From Victivallaceae bacterium (lineage in GTDB: Bacteria > Verrucomicrobiota > Lentisphaeria > Victivallales > Victivallaceae), in NCBI GenBank assembly GCA_021647315.1, contig JAKIUY010000041.1:1-35878 (forward strand): 35,878 nt of DNA, in the 5' to 3' direction. A program made the position numbers and the translations under genes. Each line of letters opens with the position of its first letter. Position 1 is the stretch's first letter. Under the pieces are notes generated by a model, which made no database searches, had not been told where the DNA came from, and saw nothing but the letters and a program-made list of their open reading frames with translations. Below are positions 16,445-24,499 of the stretch, in pieces.

Positions 16445-17800
16445 TTATTTTACTCTTAATATCTCCCAGCCATGGCAACCGGTATAACTGCGTTTTTTTT
16501 CTTTATCAGTCAATTTTCCATTTGATGAATAGAGAAATTCGATGACACATGTGGCGGCGGCTTTTATTTCACTTTCGGTGTGGACGGCTGAAATGAAATT
16601 CAATTCAAACTGTGATGGTGACATGTAAAAACTGTTGCTTAGCATGTGGCGATAGTAGGCGGCAAAACGTTTGGTGTCGCACTGTTTGACATCGTCAAGG
16701 TTGGTTAATGGCTGTTTATCGGTAAAAAACAGGGTAAAGGCACTGCCGTAGCTGGCACAATGAACCGCTAGTTTTTGCTCTGCGGCAAAGTTGTTGATTG
16801 TCGTCGCGAAAAGATCGGCAAGTTTGGTCATTCGGGGATATGGATTGGTCGCTTTTAGTTTTTTCAGAGTAGCGATTCCGGCGGCCACTGTAACCGGATT
16901 ACCGCTTAATGTTCCGGCCTGATAAACGTCACCCAATGGGGCAAGATGTTCCATGATTTCGCGGGTTGAGGCAATTGCACCAATCGGCATACCGCCGCCG
17001 ATAATTTTGCCGAAAGTGGTGATGTCCGGTGTCACGTTGGTTAATGACGCATAGGCACCGGGATGGAATCTGAAACCGGTAATAACTTCATCAAAAATCA
17101 AGCATGAGCCGTTATTACTGCAAAGTTGGCGGATAAATTCCAGGAAGCCCGGTTCCGGTTTAACTAATCCCATATTACCGGCGACCGGTTCAATGATCAG
17201 TGCCGCAATTTCATCGCCATATTTGACAAAAGCCTGTTTAAGTTGTTCGCAATCATTATAGGGCAGGGAGATAACTTCTGAAGTGACCTTGTCAGTGACC
17301 CCTTTTGAACTGGATACGGCCTGAGTTAACAGGCCACTGCCGGCATTTACCAGCAGGCAGTCTGAATGTCCATGGTAACAGCCATCAAATTTAATAATAT
17401 ATTTGCGTTCAGTATAACCGCGAGCCAAACGCAATGCGGTCATTACCGCTTCGGTGCCGGAACTGACCAGACGGAACATTTCAACATGTGGAACCATTTC
17501 GGCGAGCAGTTCAGCCATTTCCACTTCCAGTGGATTACAGATACCAAAACTGAGCCCGTCATGGGCGGTTTCAGTTACCGCATTAAGCACGTCAGGATCG
17601 GCGTGTCCGAGGATCAACGGTCCCCATGATCCGCAGAAATCGATATACTCATTAGCATCGACATCGTATATTTTGCTACCGTTGCCGCGTTCAATAAACA
17701 CCGGTTCGGCATCGACACTGTTAAATGCCCGTACCGGGCTGTTGACACCGCCGGGAATGACCCGGCAGGCGCGTTTGAACAGTTTAGCTGAATTGCTCAT
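16445..17800 (-). CDS. hemL: Glutamate-1-semialdehyde 2,1-aminomutase
   Basis: Converts glutamate-1-semialdehyde to 5-aminolevulinate with PLP, the second committed step of the C5 route to tetrapyrroles. The 451-aa protein has the family N-terminus (IPGGVNSPVRAF), the PLP-phosphate region SSGTEAVMTALRLARG (113-128), the FDEVITGFR stretch (236-244) and the PLP lysine Lys265 in TTFGKIIGGGMPIGA. A short basic C-terminal tail (after about 430) goes beyond the usual end. It is the last gene of the leftward tetrapyrrole set and is separated from hemB by a 94-bp gap with a GTCCAC array, so it may have its own expression control. The glutamyl-tRNA reductase it needs is encoded in the same set. Confidence 0.95.
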   Translation of the reverse strand: MSNSAKLFKRACRVIPGGVNSPVRAFNSVDAEPVFIERGNGSKIYDVDANEYIDFCGSWGPLILGHADPDVLNAVTETAHDGLSFGICNPLEVEMAELLAEMVPHVEMFRLVSSGTEAVMTALRLARGYTERKYIIKFDGCYHGHSDCLLVNAGSGLLTQAVSSSKGVTDKVTSEVISLPYNDCEQLKQAFVKYGDEIAALIIEPVAGNMGLVKPEPGFLEFIRQLCSNNGSCLIFDEVITGFRFHPGAYASLTNVTPDITTFGKIIGGGMPIGAIASTREIMEHLAPLGDVYQAGTLSGNPVTVAAGIATLKKLKATNPYPRMTKLADLFATTINNFAAEQKLAVHCASYGSAFTLFFTDKQPLTNLDDVKQCDTKRFAAYYRHMLSNSFYMSPSQFELNFISAVHTESEIKAAATCVIEFLYSSNGKLTDKEKKRSYTGCHGWEILRVK

Positions 17801-17826
17801 TATTAAAATCCTGTTTTAATTTTTTT

Positions 17827-17866
17827 GTGGACTTGGTGGACGCTATGGACTTAGTGGACAGAGTAG
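17827..17866 (-). repeat. GTCCAC array D, 9-bp period (minus strand)
   Basis: Read on the minus strand, CTACTCT is followed by GTCCAC units at 9-bp steps (one is GTCCAT). The array ends 26 nt before the hemL start and has the same orientation to the gene as arrays A-C. Confidence 0.75.
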
Positions 17867-17894
17867 AATAAATTTTCCCAAGCCCCTAACTTCA

Positions 17895-18887
17895 TTAATC
17901 ATTAAACATTATTTCATACTGATTTGCCCAATATGAGATGAAAATATCTACTCCGGCGCGATCCATGGCGGCGATGGATTCACGTACCATCATTTTCAGG
18001 TCACCCCATCCACGGTCGGCGGTGGCGATCAACATGGCATATTCACCGCTGACATTGTAGGCTGCCAATGGCAGTTTTGTCTGCTGTTTGATGCGGGTGA
18101 TGACATCCAGGTAGAACATTGCCGGTTTGACCATCAGAATATCCGCCCCCTCTGCTTCGTCAAGTTCTGATTCACGTAATGCACTGTTCAGGTCACGGAT
18201 ATCGGCCTGATAACCTTTGCGGTCACCGGTGCCCGGGGCTGAATCGGCAGCTTCACGGAATGGGCCGTACATTGATGAGGAAAATTTGGTTGAATAACTC
18301 ATTAAAATTGTCCCAGTCAAGTTGTTGGCATCCAGAGCGCGGTGAATGGCTTGTACCTGACCGTCCATCATGGCGCTCGGGGCAACGACATCGGCTCCGG
18401 CCTTGGCATGACTTACAGCCATTCGGGCTAATAGTTCCAGTGATGGATCGTTAAGGACATTACCATGCTCATTGGTAATTCCGCAATGACCGTGGTCGGT
18501 ATATTCGCAGACGCAGACATCGGTAAACACCAACAGGTCCGGGTAACTTTTTTTCAGGGCACGAATAGCGCATTGAACGATCCCGTCATCGCGCATGGCA
18601 TAAGCGGCATCGCAGCTTTTATCATTGTCACCGACAACCCCGAACAGCATAACTGATTTGACCCCGGTAGCAATCAGTTTACCGACAGCTTCAAGCAGGG
18701 TGTCGATTGAGTAACGGAACTGCCCCGGCATCGAACTGATCGGCTCTTTGATCCCGGAACCTTCGACGACAAAGGTCGGCCAGACAAATTTTTCCGGTCC
18801 GGGCAGTGGTGCCGCCAACATATCGCGAATAGTGCTGTTCTGCCGCAACCGGCGCAACCTGACCTGCGGGAATTGATTAATATTCAT
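17895..18887 (-). CDS. hemB: Porphobilinogen synthase (5-aminolevulinate dehydratase)
   Basis: Condenses two 5-aminolevulinates to porphobilinogen. The 330-aa length is normal. The catalytic zinc cluster DVCVCEYTDHGHCG supplies Cys125, Cys127 and Cys135, so this is the zinc-dependent type. The Schiff-base lysines are Lys201 (SYSTKFSSSMYGPFR) and Lys254 (LMVKPAMFYLD). The start has AAAGG upstream. It lies 88 bp after the HemC-CobA-HemD fusion, and that gap contains a perfect 7-bp stem-loop (18924-18941), perhaps for message processing. Confidence 0.96.
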   Translation of the reverse strand: MNINQFPQVRLRRLRQNSTIRDMLAAPLPGPEKFVWPTFVVEGSGIKEPISSMPGQFRYSIDTLLEAVGKLIATGVKSVMLFGVVGDNDKSCDAAYAMRDDGIVQCAIRALKKSYPDLLVFTDVCVCEYTDHGHCGITNEHGNVLNDPSLELLARMAVSHAKAGADVVAPSAMMDGQVQAIHRALDANNLTGTILMSYSTKFSSSMYGPFREAADSAPGTGDRKGYQADIRDLNSALRESELDEAEGADILMVKPAMFYLDVITRIKQQTKLPLAAYNVSGEYAMLIATADRGWGDLKMMVRESIAAMDRAGVDIFISYWANQYEIMFND

Positions 18888-18923
18888 AATGACCTTTTCT
18901 GTATCCGTTTTATATTTTTGTTC

Positions 18924-18941
18924 AGATGGATAACTCCATCT
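18924..18941. repeat. Perfect stem-loop AGATGGA-TAAC-TCCATCT
   Basis: 7-bp stem with a 4-nt loop in the gap between the HemC-CobA-HemD gene and hemB. No T-run follows in the direction of transcription, so I read it as an intercistronic hairpin rather than a terminator. Confidence 0.5.
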
Positions 18942-18975
18942 TTTGAGCTATACCAAAATATAGCAGTTCCGTCAA

Positions 18976-21096
18976 CTACTTCAACTTGAGAAGATTATTT
19001 ATCCGTTCAGCAGCCAGTGAGAAGACTAAATCGGCTATTGTGGCTTCAGGGCTTTGAAGCAGGTTACAGTCTATTTTAAAATTTTCCAGTTGTCTTCGGG
19101 TTGGGTTGCCGATGACGCAGACAGTTTTAGCTGTCAACTTATCAGATCCGAAATTATCTATAAAGGCTTTTGCGGTTGACGGTGAGGTGAAAATAAGAGT
19201 GTCAAATTCTGGTAATAAATCATGTTTTACCAGTTGGTTGCGGTAGAGTTCTACGTCGATGATTTTTGCGCCGGTTTTGCTTAATTGTCTGCTTAATTCC
19301 GGGCTTGCTTTATCTGAACATAATCTGATAACTTGATCTTTATTGGTCAGTATTGGTGATAGAGCTGTAATTAATCCGGCACTGCCGTAGTTGGTTGTTG
19401 GTATTATGTCAGGATAGATGCCGTAGGTTGCCAGGATGATTGCGGTGACTGGACCACTGACGGCTATTCTGGGTAGGTGTCTAATATCAAACTTGGCGTT
19501 TTTTATGGCGTTAAACAGTATTTCAGCCGCTGTCGGGGAGGGGATAATCAGCCAGTGGGCTTGGTTTAATAAATTTAGCTTTTCAGCAATATCATCATGC
19601 GGAACCAGTTCGATCATCGGCATAATAATCGGAATGCCGTCAAAGCTGGTAATTTCAGCGTTAGCTTTAGCTGCGAGGTAACGGCTACCGGTGAAAAGAA
19701 TTTTCTGTCCGGCCAATGCACCGTGTTGGGGGTAGAGATATTTGGCGTCGGCGGTTTTGCCCGCAATAATAATACCGGGCAATTTGGTATTAGGTAATTT
19801 TTCGGTAATATTACTTAAGTTCCCGGAGACGATTTTGCGTTGTTCACTGCCGGCACCGTAAATTATGGAAATCGGTAGATCGGACGGAGCTCCGTCATTA
19901 ATCATATTTTTGGCAATAGTTGCAACTTCACTGGCTCCCATGAAAAAGACTTTGGTGAAATCTTCAGTTTCGGCATCATTGAACCATTCGAGTTTACCAG
20001 AACCTGATTTGCGTGGCGTCGCGACGGTAAAACCCCGGTTGATGCCGCGTCTGGTCAATAGCAGTCCGGTTGAAGTGGTTGCCAGTGACATACTGCTGAT
20101 GCCGGGCATGACAATGTAGGGCAGTTCATATTCATCGAGAATCTCAATCTCTTCAGCTAAACGTCCGAAGATGCCCGGATCACCGCCTTTGAGCCGCACC
20201 ACTTTTTTGCCACGTCTGGCATAATCAATGATCAGTTGACAGATCTGGGGTTGAGTGAGTGAATGTTCGCCTTGACGTTTGCCGACATAAACTGCTTCGG
20301 CAGTTGGGGACAGGTTGCTAAGTAATTCTTCTGGACATAGGGCATCGTAGAGGCAGATGTCACATTGGACCAATGCCGCGATAACGCCAGCGGTAGTGTT
20401 AGTGGCTGAACCGATTCCGGCGCCAGCTAAAACGACGCGTTTAACAAATAGTTTACGTAGATTATTGAATAAATGATCGTTTTTACGGTAGGTTACCGCC
20501 AGCCAGCCTTGAGCTGTTGACACGGGTAATGTTGTTAAACTGATATATTCAGATATACGATTTTCCAGCCCCAGCCGTTTTAATCCAGCTGCCGCCATGA
20601 TTAAGATGTCAAAGTCACCGTTGTCCAGCTGTTCAATACGCTGTTCAATATTTCCCCGAACGGGTAGTTGTTCGCCATGCAGGAAATATTCAGTGCAATA
20701 TTGGGCGCGGCGTTCACTGCTGACGCCGATACGCGGTGCAGGGGGTAACGAGCGGTTGAGCGGGTAAATCAAGACATCACGTTGATCTTCACACCATGGC
20801 AAATAGAACATATCAATGCCGGCGCGAAGTTCTTCCGGCAGATCTTTAGCACTATGAATCGCACAGTCGATGGAGCCGTCCAACACAGCATCGTCGAGGT
20901 CGCGGGTAAAAAAGTCGGGCTCTGAAATTCTTAAATCGGTTTTCCTGTCACGGTCGCCGGGGGAAGACATCGGAATCAGCTCAAAGCCAAGAGCCGGCAG
21001 CAGTTGTTGGAGCTTAGCAATATTTTGTTGGGACTGGGCTAATGATAATTTGCTAGCCCTGACGCCCGTCAATAAAACTGGTTTTGAATTTGTCAT
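18976..21096 (-). CDS. hemC-cobA-hemD: Trifunctional HemC(short)-CobA-HemD fusion
   Basis: Three activities in one 706-aa chain from ATG 21096 (AAGGA ahead; the frame opens to 21117). Residues about 1-217 are porphobilinogen deaminase: the catalytic Asp is in HSAKDLP (81-87), substrate arginines are in SSERR (126-130) and VRGNIEQRI (146-154). This part stops after STAQGWLAV (193-201), where normal HemC has the GQGxLAIE segment, and the whole third domain with the dipyrromethane-cofactor Cys is missing. Residues about 218-460 are uroporphyrinogen-III C-methyltransferase, with RLKGGDPGIFGR and MPGISS intact but a changed first loop (GAGIGS instead of GAGPGD). Residues about 465-706 are uroporphyrinogen-III synthase. 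The product is precorrin-2 for cobamide synthesis. It overlaps the upstream HemA-fusion gene by 44 nt, implying coupled translation. Confidence 0.92.
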   Translation of the reverse strand: MTNSKPVLLTGVRASKLSLAQSQQNIAKLQQLLPALGFELIPMSSPGDRDRKTDLRISEPDFFTRDLDDAVLDGSIDCAIHSAKDLPEELRAGIDMFYLPWCEDQRDVLIYPLNRSLPPAPRIGVSSERRAQYCTEYFLHGEQLPVRGNIEQRIEQLDNGDFDILIMAAAGLKRLGLENRISEYISLTTLPVSTAQGWLAVTYRKNDHLFNNLRKLFVKRVVLAGAGIGSATNTTAGVIAALVQCDICLYDALCPEELLSNLSPTAEAVYVGKRQGEHSLTQPQICQLIIDYARRGKKVVRLKGGDPGIFGRLAEEIEILDEYELPYIVMPGISSMSLATTSTGLLLTRRGINRGFTVATPRKSGSGKLEWFNDAETEDFTKVFFMGASEVATIAKNMINDGAPSDLPISIIYGAGSEQRKIVSGNLSNITEKLPNTKLPGIIIAGKTADAKYLYPQHGALAGQKILFTGSRYLAAKANAEITSFDGIPIIMPMIELVPHDDIAEKLNLLNQAHWLIIPSPTAAEILFNAIKNAKFDIRHLPRIAVSGPVTAIILATYGIYPDIIPTTNYGSAGLITALSPILTNKDQVIRLCSDKASPELSRQLSKTGAKIIDVELYRNQLVKHDLLPEFDTLIFTSPSTAKAFIDNFGSDKLTAKTVCVIGNPTRRQLENFKIDCNLLQSPEATIADLVFSLAAERINNLLKLK

Positions 21097-22510
21097 AAAC
21101 ATCCTTGTGGTCATCAATAATTTTGTTCGCTTGACTGATTATATGTTCTAAATCGCAATTTTCGCGGCGATGCCAGTGTTTAAGATCTTCCATATCGGTT
21201 AATTTTATCTGATCATTGCTATTTGTCAGAGCAGAGGCTACATTGCGTGGCGAGCCGAGATCGATGATTTCTGCATCGTTTTTAAAGAATCCGGCCATTT
21301 CTTGAGAAATTATTGGATGATCGGTAGCCAACGCGGTAATTACGATATCTGCTTCGGGAATTTTAGCCCCGAGCATATTGAGCTTATAAACAGTCACACC
21401 TGCGGTGGTTGCGGGGGGGCGTTTTGAATAATAGAGCCAGTCGACAATGCAGCCCTCTTTGAGCAGTATATCTTTCATTGCAGTACCGACAATGCCACTT
21501 CCGACCAGAAGTACTCGGCGATTTTTCAATACCGCCAGATGCTGCTTCAGATAATCAATGACCAACTCTTCAATTTCAAAAACTTTTAGTAACGGAATAA
21601 TTTCAGTACGGAGATGTTTGGTTACGTGAATAATATTATCGTGCAGTGATTTTATCACCGAGCCAGCCCATTGTTGCTGTTCAGCGTAATTGAACAGCTC
21701 TTTGAATTGCGCTGTAATATGGTTTTCGCCCGGAGTCTGCGAGTAGAGCCCGGCAGCAACCAGACAGCTATGCCTGAAAGCCTCAAAGCCGGTTTTCAGA
21801 TAAAATTGTTCAGGCTCCAGCCAGTCAAGCTTCAAGATCATTTTCAACATATCAACGATTGGTTGTTCGTGGTTGCCGACCGCTAGTAATTCGATTCTGT
21901 TGCAGGTATTAAAGAGCATGAATTCCTGAATACCCCAGAGGGTCATAATGCGTCGGCCAGCACAATTAAGCCGTTCACCGGTCAGGTGAATATGTTCTCG
22001 TCTGTCCAGCCCCAGCCGATTGTGGTCGGTGCCGAGAATTATCAGTTCACTCTTTTCAATCGAGTCAATATGTTTAGCAATATTATCTTTAATCAGTTTG
22101 GTTTTACGGCAGGCAACCCCATGACTGGAGACGGCGATGGTTACATCGTTGCGTCGGACACTGGCTGGCGTAATAAAGGTGCCGTGCCGCCAGTTGCTGT
22201 CAACTGCGCAAACCATAATGCCACGGGCGTCGGCCTGCTTCATTATGGTTTGGTTCAATATTCGGTCATTGGTCGCGGCATAAACCAACATGATCCCATC
22301 AAGGTCACTTGATTGAAAGTCGGCAGTTTTAAGTTTGATGTCACCCGCAGAGTGAGCCGCCGTTATTTTAGTGGCTGGTTCCGGGGCGACAACTGTAACA
22401 GTTGCTTGAGCCGCCAGTAGCGAATTCATTTTGCGGGTTGCGACTTTGCCGCCCCCGACAATCAGACACTGTTTTCCAGTTAAAAGTAAATTGATCGGAT
22501 AGATATCCAT
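21053..22510 (-). CDS. hemA: Precorrin-2 dehydrogenase-glutamyl-tRNA reductase fusion
   Basis: A 485-aa fusion. Residues 1 to about 150 are a Met8/CysG N-terminal-like NAD-binding domain (CLIVGGGKVATRK at 15-27; YAATND at 77-82; HGTFITPASVRR) that would oxidise precorrin-2 to sirohydrochlorin. Residues about 155-485 are glutamyl-tRNA reductase: LGTDHNRLGLDRRE (159-172), the catalytic Cys203 in LFNTCNRIEL, GENHITAQFKE (261-271) and the NADPH loop LLVGSGIVG (334-342). The C-terminal dimerisation part is short. So the entry enzyme of the C5 path and a late branch enzyme share a chain. The gene is followed with a 44-nt overlap by the HemC fusion. AGGA sits about 10 nt ahead of the start, and a 232-bp gap with hairpins separates it from the Gate-domain gene. 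Confidence 0.92.
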   Translation of the reverse strand: MDIYPINLLLTGKQCLIVGGGKVATRKMNSLLAAQATVTVVAPEPATKITAAHSAGDIKLKTADFQSSDLDGIMLVYAATNDRILNQTIMKQADARGIMVCAVDSNWRHGTFITPASVRRNDVTIAVSSHGVACRKTKLIKDNIAKHIDSIEKSELIILGTDHNRLGLDRREHIHLTGERLNCAGRRIMTLWGIQEFMLFNTCNRIELLAVGNHEQPIVDMLKMILKLDWLEPEQFYLKTGFEAFRHSCLVAAGLYSQTPGENHITAQFKELFNYAEQQQWAGSVIKSLHDNIIHVTKHLRTEIIPLLKVFEIEELVIDYLKQHLAVLKNRRVLLVGSGIVGTAMKDILLKEGCIVDWLYYSKRPPATTAGVTVYKLNMLGAKIPEADIVITALATDHPIISQEMAGFFKNDAEIIDLGSPRNVASALTNSNDQIKLTDMEDLKHWHRRENCDLEHIISQANKIIDDHKDVYDKFKTSFIDGRQG

Positions 22511-22670
22511 TAATTGTAAATCCTCGCTAAATTTCGCCGTTGTAGCTTATTGCAGGTAAAAATAGTTCATTCATCGTTATTTCATTATTTACGGTAGCAA
22601 TGCTATAGGAATTTCTATTTTCAGCTAGTACTTTGCGACATCCTTGGCGCAAAACCGTAATTTCCCAAAA

Positions 22671-22730
22671 GGGCGATTATGCCCGATGCGCCTGGAAGTC
22701 GCAGGGTACTATTCGTTCCGGCGCAGCCGG
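22671..22730. repeat. Hairpins in the gap before hemA, including CCGGC repeat copy 3
   Basis: GGGC-GATTAT-GCCC lies at 22671-22684. CCGGC-GCA-GCCGG lies at 22718-22730 followed by TTTTGTTCAT. They lie between the Gate-domain gene and the HemA fusion. The second belongs to the family found at 6719, 7037, 33094 and 33215. Confidence 0.5.
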
Positions 22731-22742
22731 TTTTGTTCATGA

Positions 22743-23780
22743 TTAAGAGTTCCAATTTATAATTACAATAATCGCTAAAACTGCAAAGGCAAGGCGTAAT
22801 GATTGCAGAATGAGGACAATCAAGAGACCGTTTCTACCAGGGAAAATGCCCATGGCGGCCGGTAAATTGCGTCTGATAGTCCTGATCGGATTGGTAATTA
22901 CATTGCCAATTATAAATGCCAGGACAATTTGCCAGTGAGTGATCTGTTGTTGATTAAGAAACTCTGAAGCAACGCCGGCGGCATTGACTAAACCGCCAAG
23001 TCGTGCAGCTAGAATAGCCATTGTTTCAGGCGTTAACCAGTGCTGGATACTATCAGGAATAAGCTCTTTCCAGAAATTAAACAGCTGATTTTTTGCCATA
23101 TAGGCGACCATGAAATAGATTGGCACGGTGATATAAAGTAACCGTAACAGTAGTTTGCCCGCCCGTTTCAATGATTTTTTTGTCACCTCGGTCCAACTAT
23201 AGTCACGTTTCCCGGGTATAGTTTGAGCATCAACAGTTATTTCAGGATCATGTTTGCTGGACAGGCGTGAATAGAGTAAAAAAGCAAAGGTCATTAACAA
23301 TCCAATGCCAAAGGTAAATGAGTAGTAGCCGATTGCAGCAATACCAATTGCACTCAGGAGGGGAAAGAGAATCCGGAGTGAATGAGACACCATAGCTGGA
23401 TAGGAGTTACACAATCCGCTGATTATCATTTCACGACGCGTTATATTGCCTTCCTCATAGCTGTTGGCAATCAGCGTATTGGCGGCATTATTGGAAAAGA
23501 TTGCGGTAACCAAGGCGACGCCGCACACGTCAGGCAACCTGCCGAATTTAATCAGTGGTTTAACCATAAATGCGGCAAAACGCGACCAAGCTTTATATTC
23601 AAATACGGCACCGACAAAGGCGGCAATCCCCACTAGCGTCAATAGTTTAAACAGACTACGGGAGGTCTTCATGATCAACTTCATATCGGAATTGATAATA
23701 ACATAAACAATTAAGGTTATTGCAATCACCAGCCAGATAATAAAGCCGGTCTGCTGAAGTTTGGAACTCTTCTTTTTCAA
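22743..23780 (-). CDS. Gate-domain (nucleoside recognition-type) membrane protein
   Basis: A 345-aa integral membrane protein with about eight to ten hydrophobic helices (for instance GFIIWLVIAITLIVYVII at 12-29, LFKLLTLVGIAAFVGAVF near 43-60, and segments near 140-165 and 210-230). The pattern, with SNNAANTLIA and CNSYPAMVSHSLR, fits the Gate/nucleoside-recognition superfamily that also includes the SpmA/SpmB-like and FeoB-type gates. The start must be TTG at 23780, since the next Met would cut the first helix. It begins 5 nt after the cbiL stop. No CbiMNQO cobalt transporter is in the window, so this could import cobalt or another substrate of the pathway; that is inference from place alone. 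Confidence 0.7.
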   Translation of the reverse strand: MKKKSSKLQQTGFIIWLVIAITLIVYVIINSDMKLIMKTSRSLFKLLTLVGIAAFVGAVFEYKAWSRFAAFMVKPLIKFGRLPDVCGVALVTAIFSNNAANTLIANSYEEGNITRREMIISGLCNSYPAMVSHSLRILFPLLSAIGIAAIGYYSFTFGIGLLMTFAFLLYSRLSSKHDPEITVDAQTIPGKRDYSWTEVTKKSLKRAGKLLLRLLYITVPIYFMVAYMAKNQLFNFWKELIPDSIQHWLTPETMAILAARLGGLVNAAGVASEFLNQQQITHWQIVLAFIIGNVITNPIRTIRRNLPAAMGIFPGRNGLLIVLILQSLRLAFAVLAIIVIINWNS

Positions 23781-23785
23781 TTAAT

Positions 23786-24487
23786 TTACCCGTTTTTTTT
23801 CACAATCAGCATTGATAGGTACTCCTTGCCACGCTTACGGATTTGCTCAATATTGGTTGAGATAAACTGCTCGTCAAGTCCCAGATTAGAACCATAGAGC
23901 AGTTCTTCATCTGCACAGTCAAGTTTATCAATGATATTGTTGCGGCTGTTATAGGTTTTCAGGAATACGACGGTTTCAGCATGTTCCAGTGCCGCCTTTT
24001 CGGCAACAGCAGAATAACTGGGAACAATGCATAGTCGTTCTTTGTCTTCGACGAGAATTGTATTTGATGCCGCCGCCAGCGCACTCCATGAATTGACCCC
24101 GGGAATGGTAATAATTTTCAGTTCAGCTGCCAGCAGTTGGAGCTCTTTCATCAGATAACCATAGGTACTGTAGGTTAAAGGATCGCCGATAGTCGTGAAA
24201 ACACAGTTTTTGCCCTGCCGGAGTTCTGACAGAATTATTCCGGCATTTTTCCTGATGAGGTTCATGCGGTCATCCCATGATTTAGTCATGGCGAAAACGA
24301 GTTCCTGACGTTTGCCAGTTATCCCGTCAACGGCATCGACGACACGGCCGGAGACACTGCGCGCACTCTGGCGTGACACTGCCGTGAAAATCACATCTGC
24401 AGTCTTTAATATTCGGACTGCCTTGAGCGTGATTAACTCCACATCACCTGGACCAACGCCAACGCCGTAAAATTTTCCTGTCGCCAT
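23786..24487 (-). CDS. cbiL: Cobalt-factor II (precorrin-2) C20-methyltransferase
   Basis: Methylates C20 of cobalt-factor II with SAM, the first methylation after cobalt insertion. The protein is 233 aa from ATG 24487 (a GTG at 24496 is possible). The class-III methyltransferase loop FYGVGVGPGDVELIT opens the chain. TTIGDPLTYSTYGYLM (about 98-113) is the typical CbiL form of the GDP motif, and IPGVNSWSA follows. It lies directly after cbiK in the same leftward transcript, in reaction order. Confidence 0.93.
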   Translation of the reverse strand: MATGKFYGVGVGPGDVELITLKAVRILKTADVIFTAVSRQSARSVSGRVVDAVDGITGKRQELVFAMTKSWDDRMNLIRKNAGIILSELRQGKNCVFTTIGDPLTYSTYGYLMKELQLLAAELKIITIPGVNSWSALAAASNTILVEDKERLCIVPSYSAVAEKAALEHAETVVFLKTYNSRNNIIDKLDCADEELLYGSNLGLDEQFISTNIEQIRKRGKEYLSMLIVKKNG

Positions 24488-24499
24488 AATTGTCACTGT

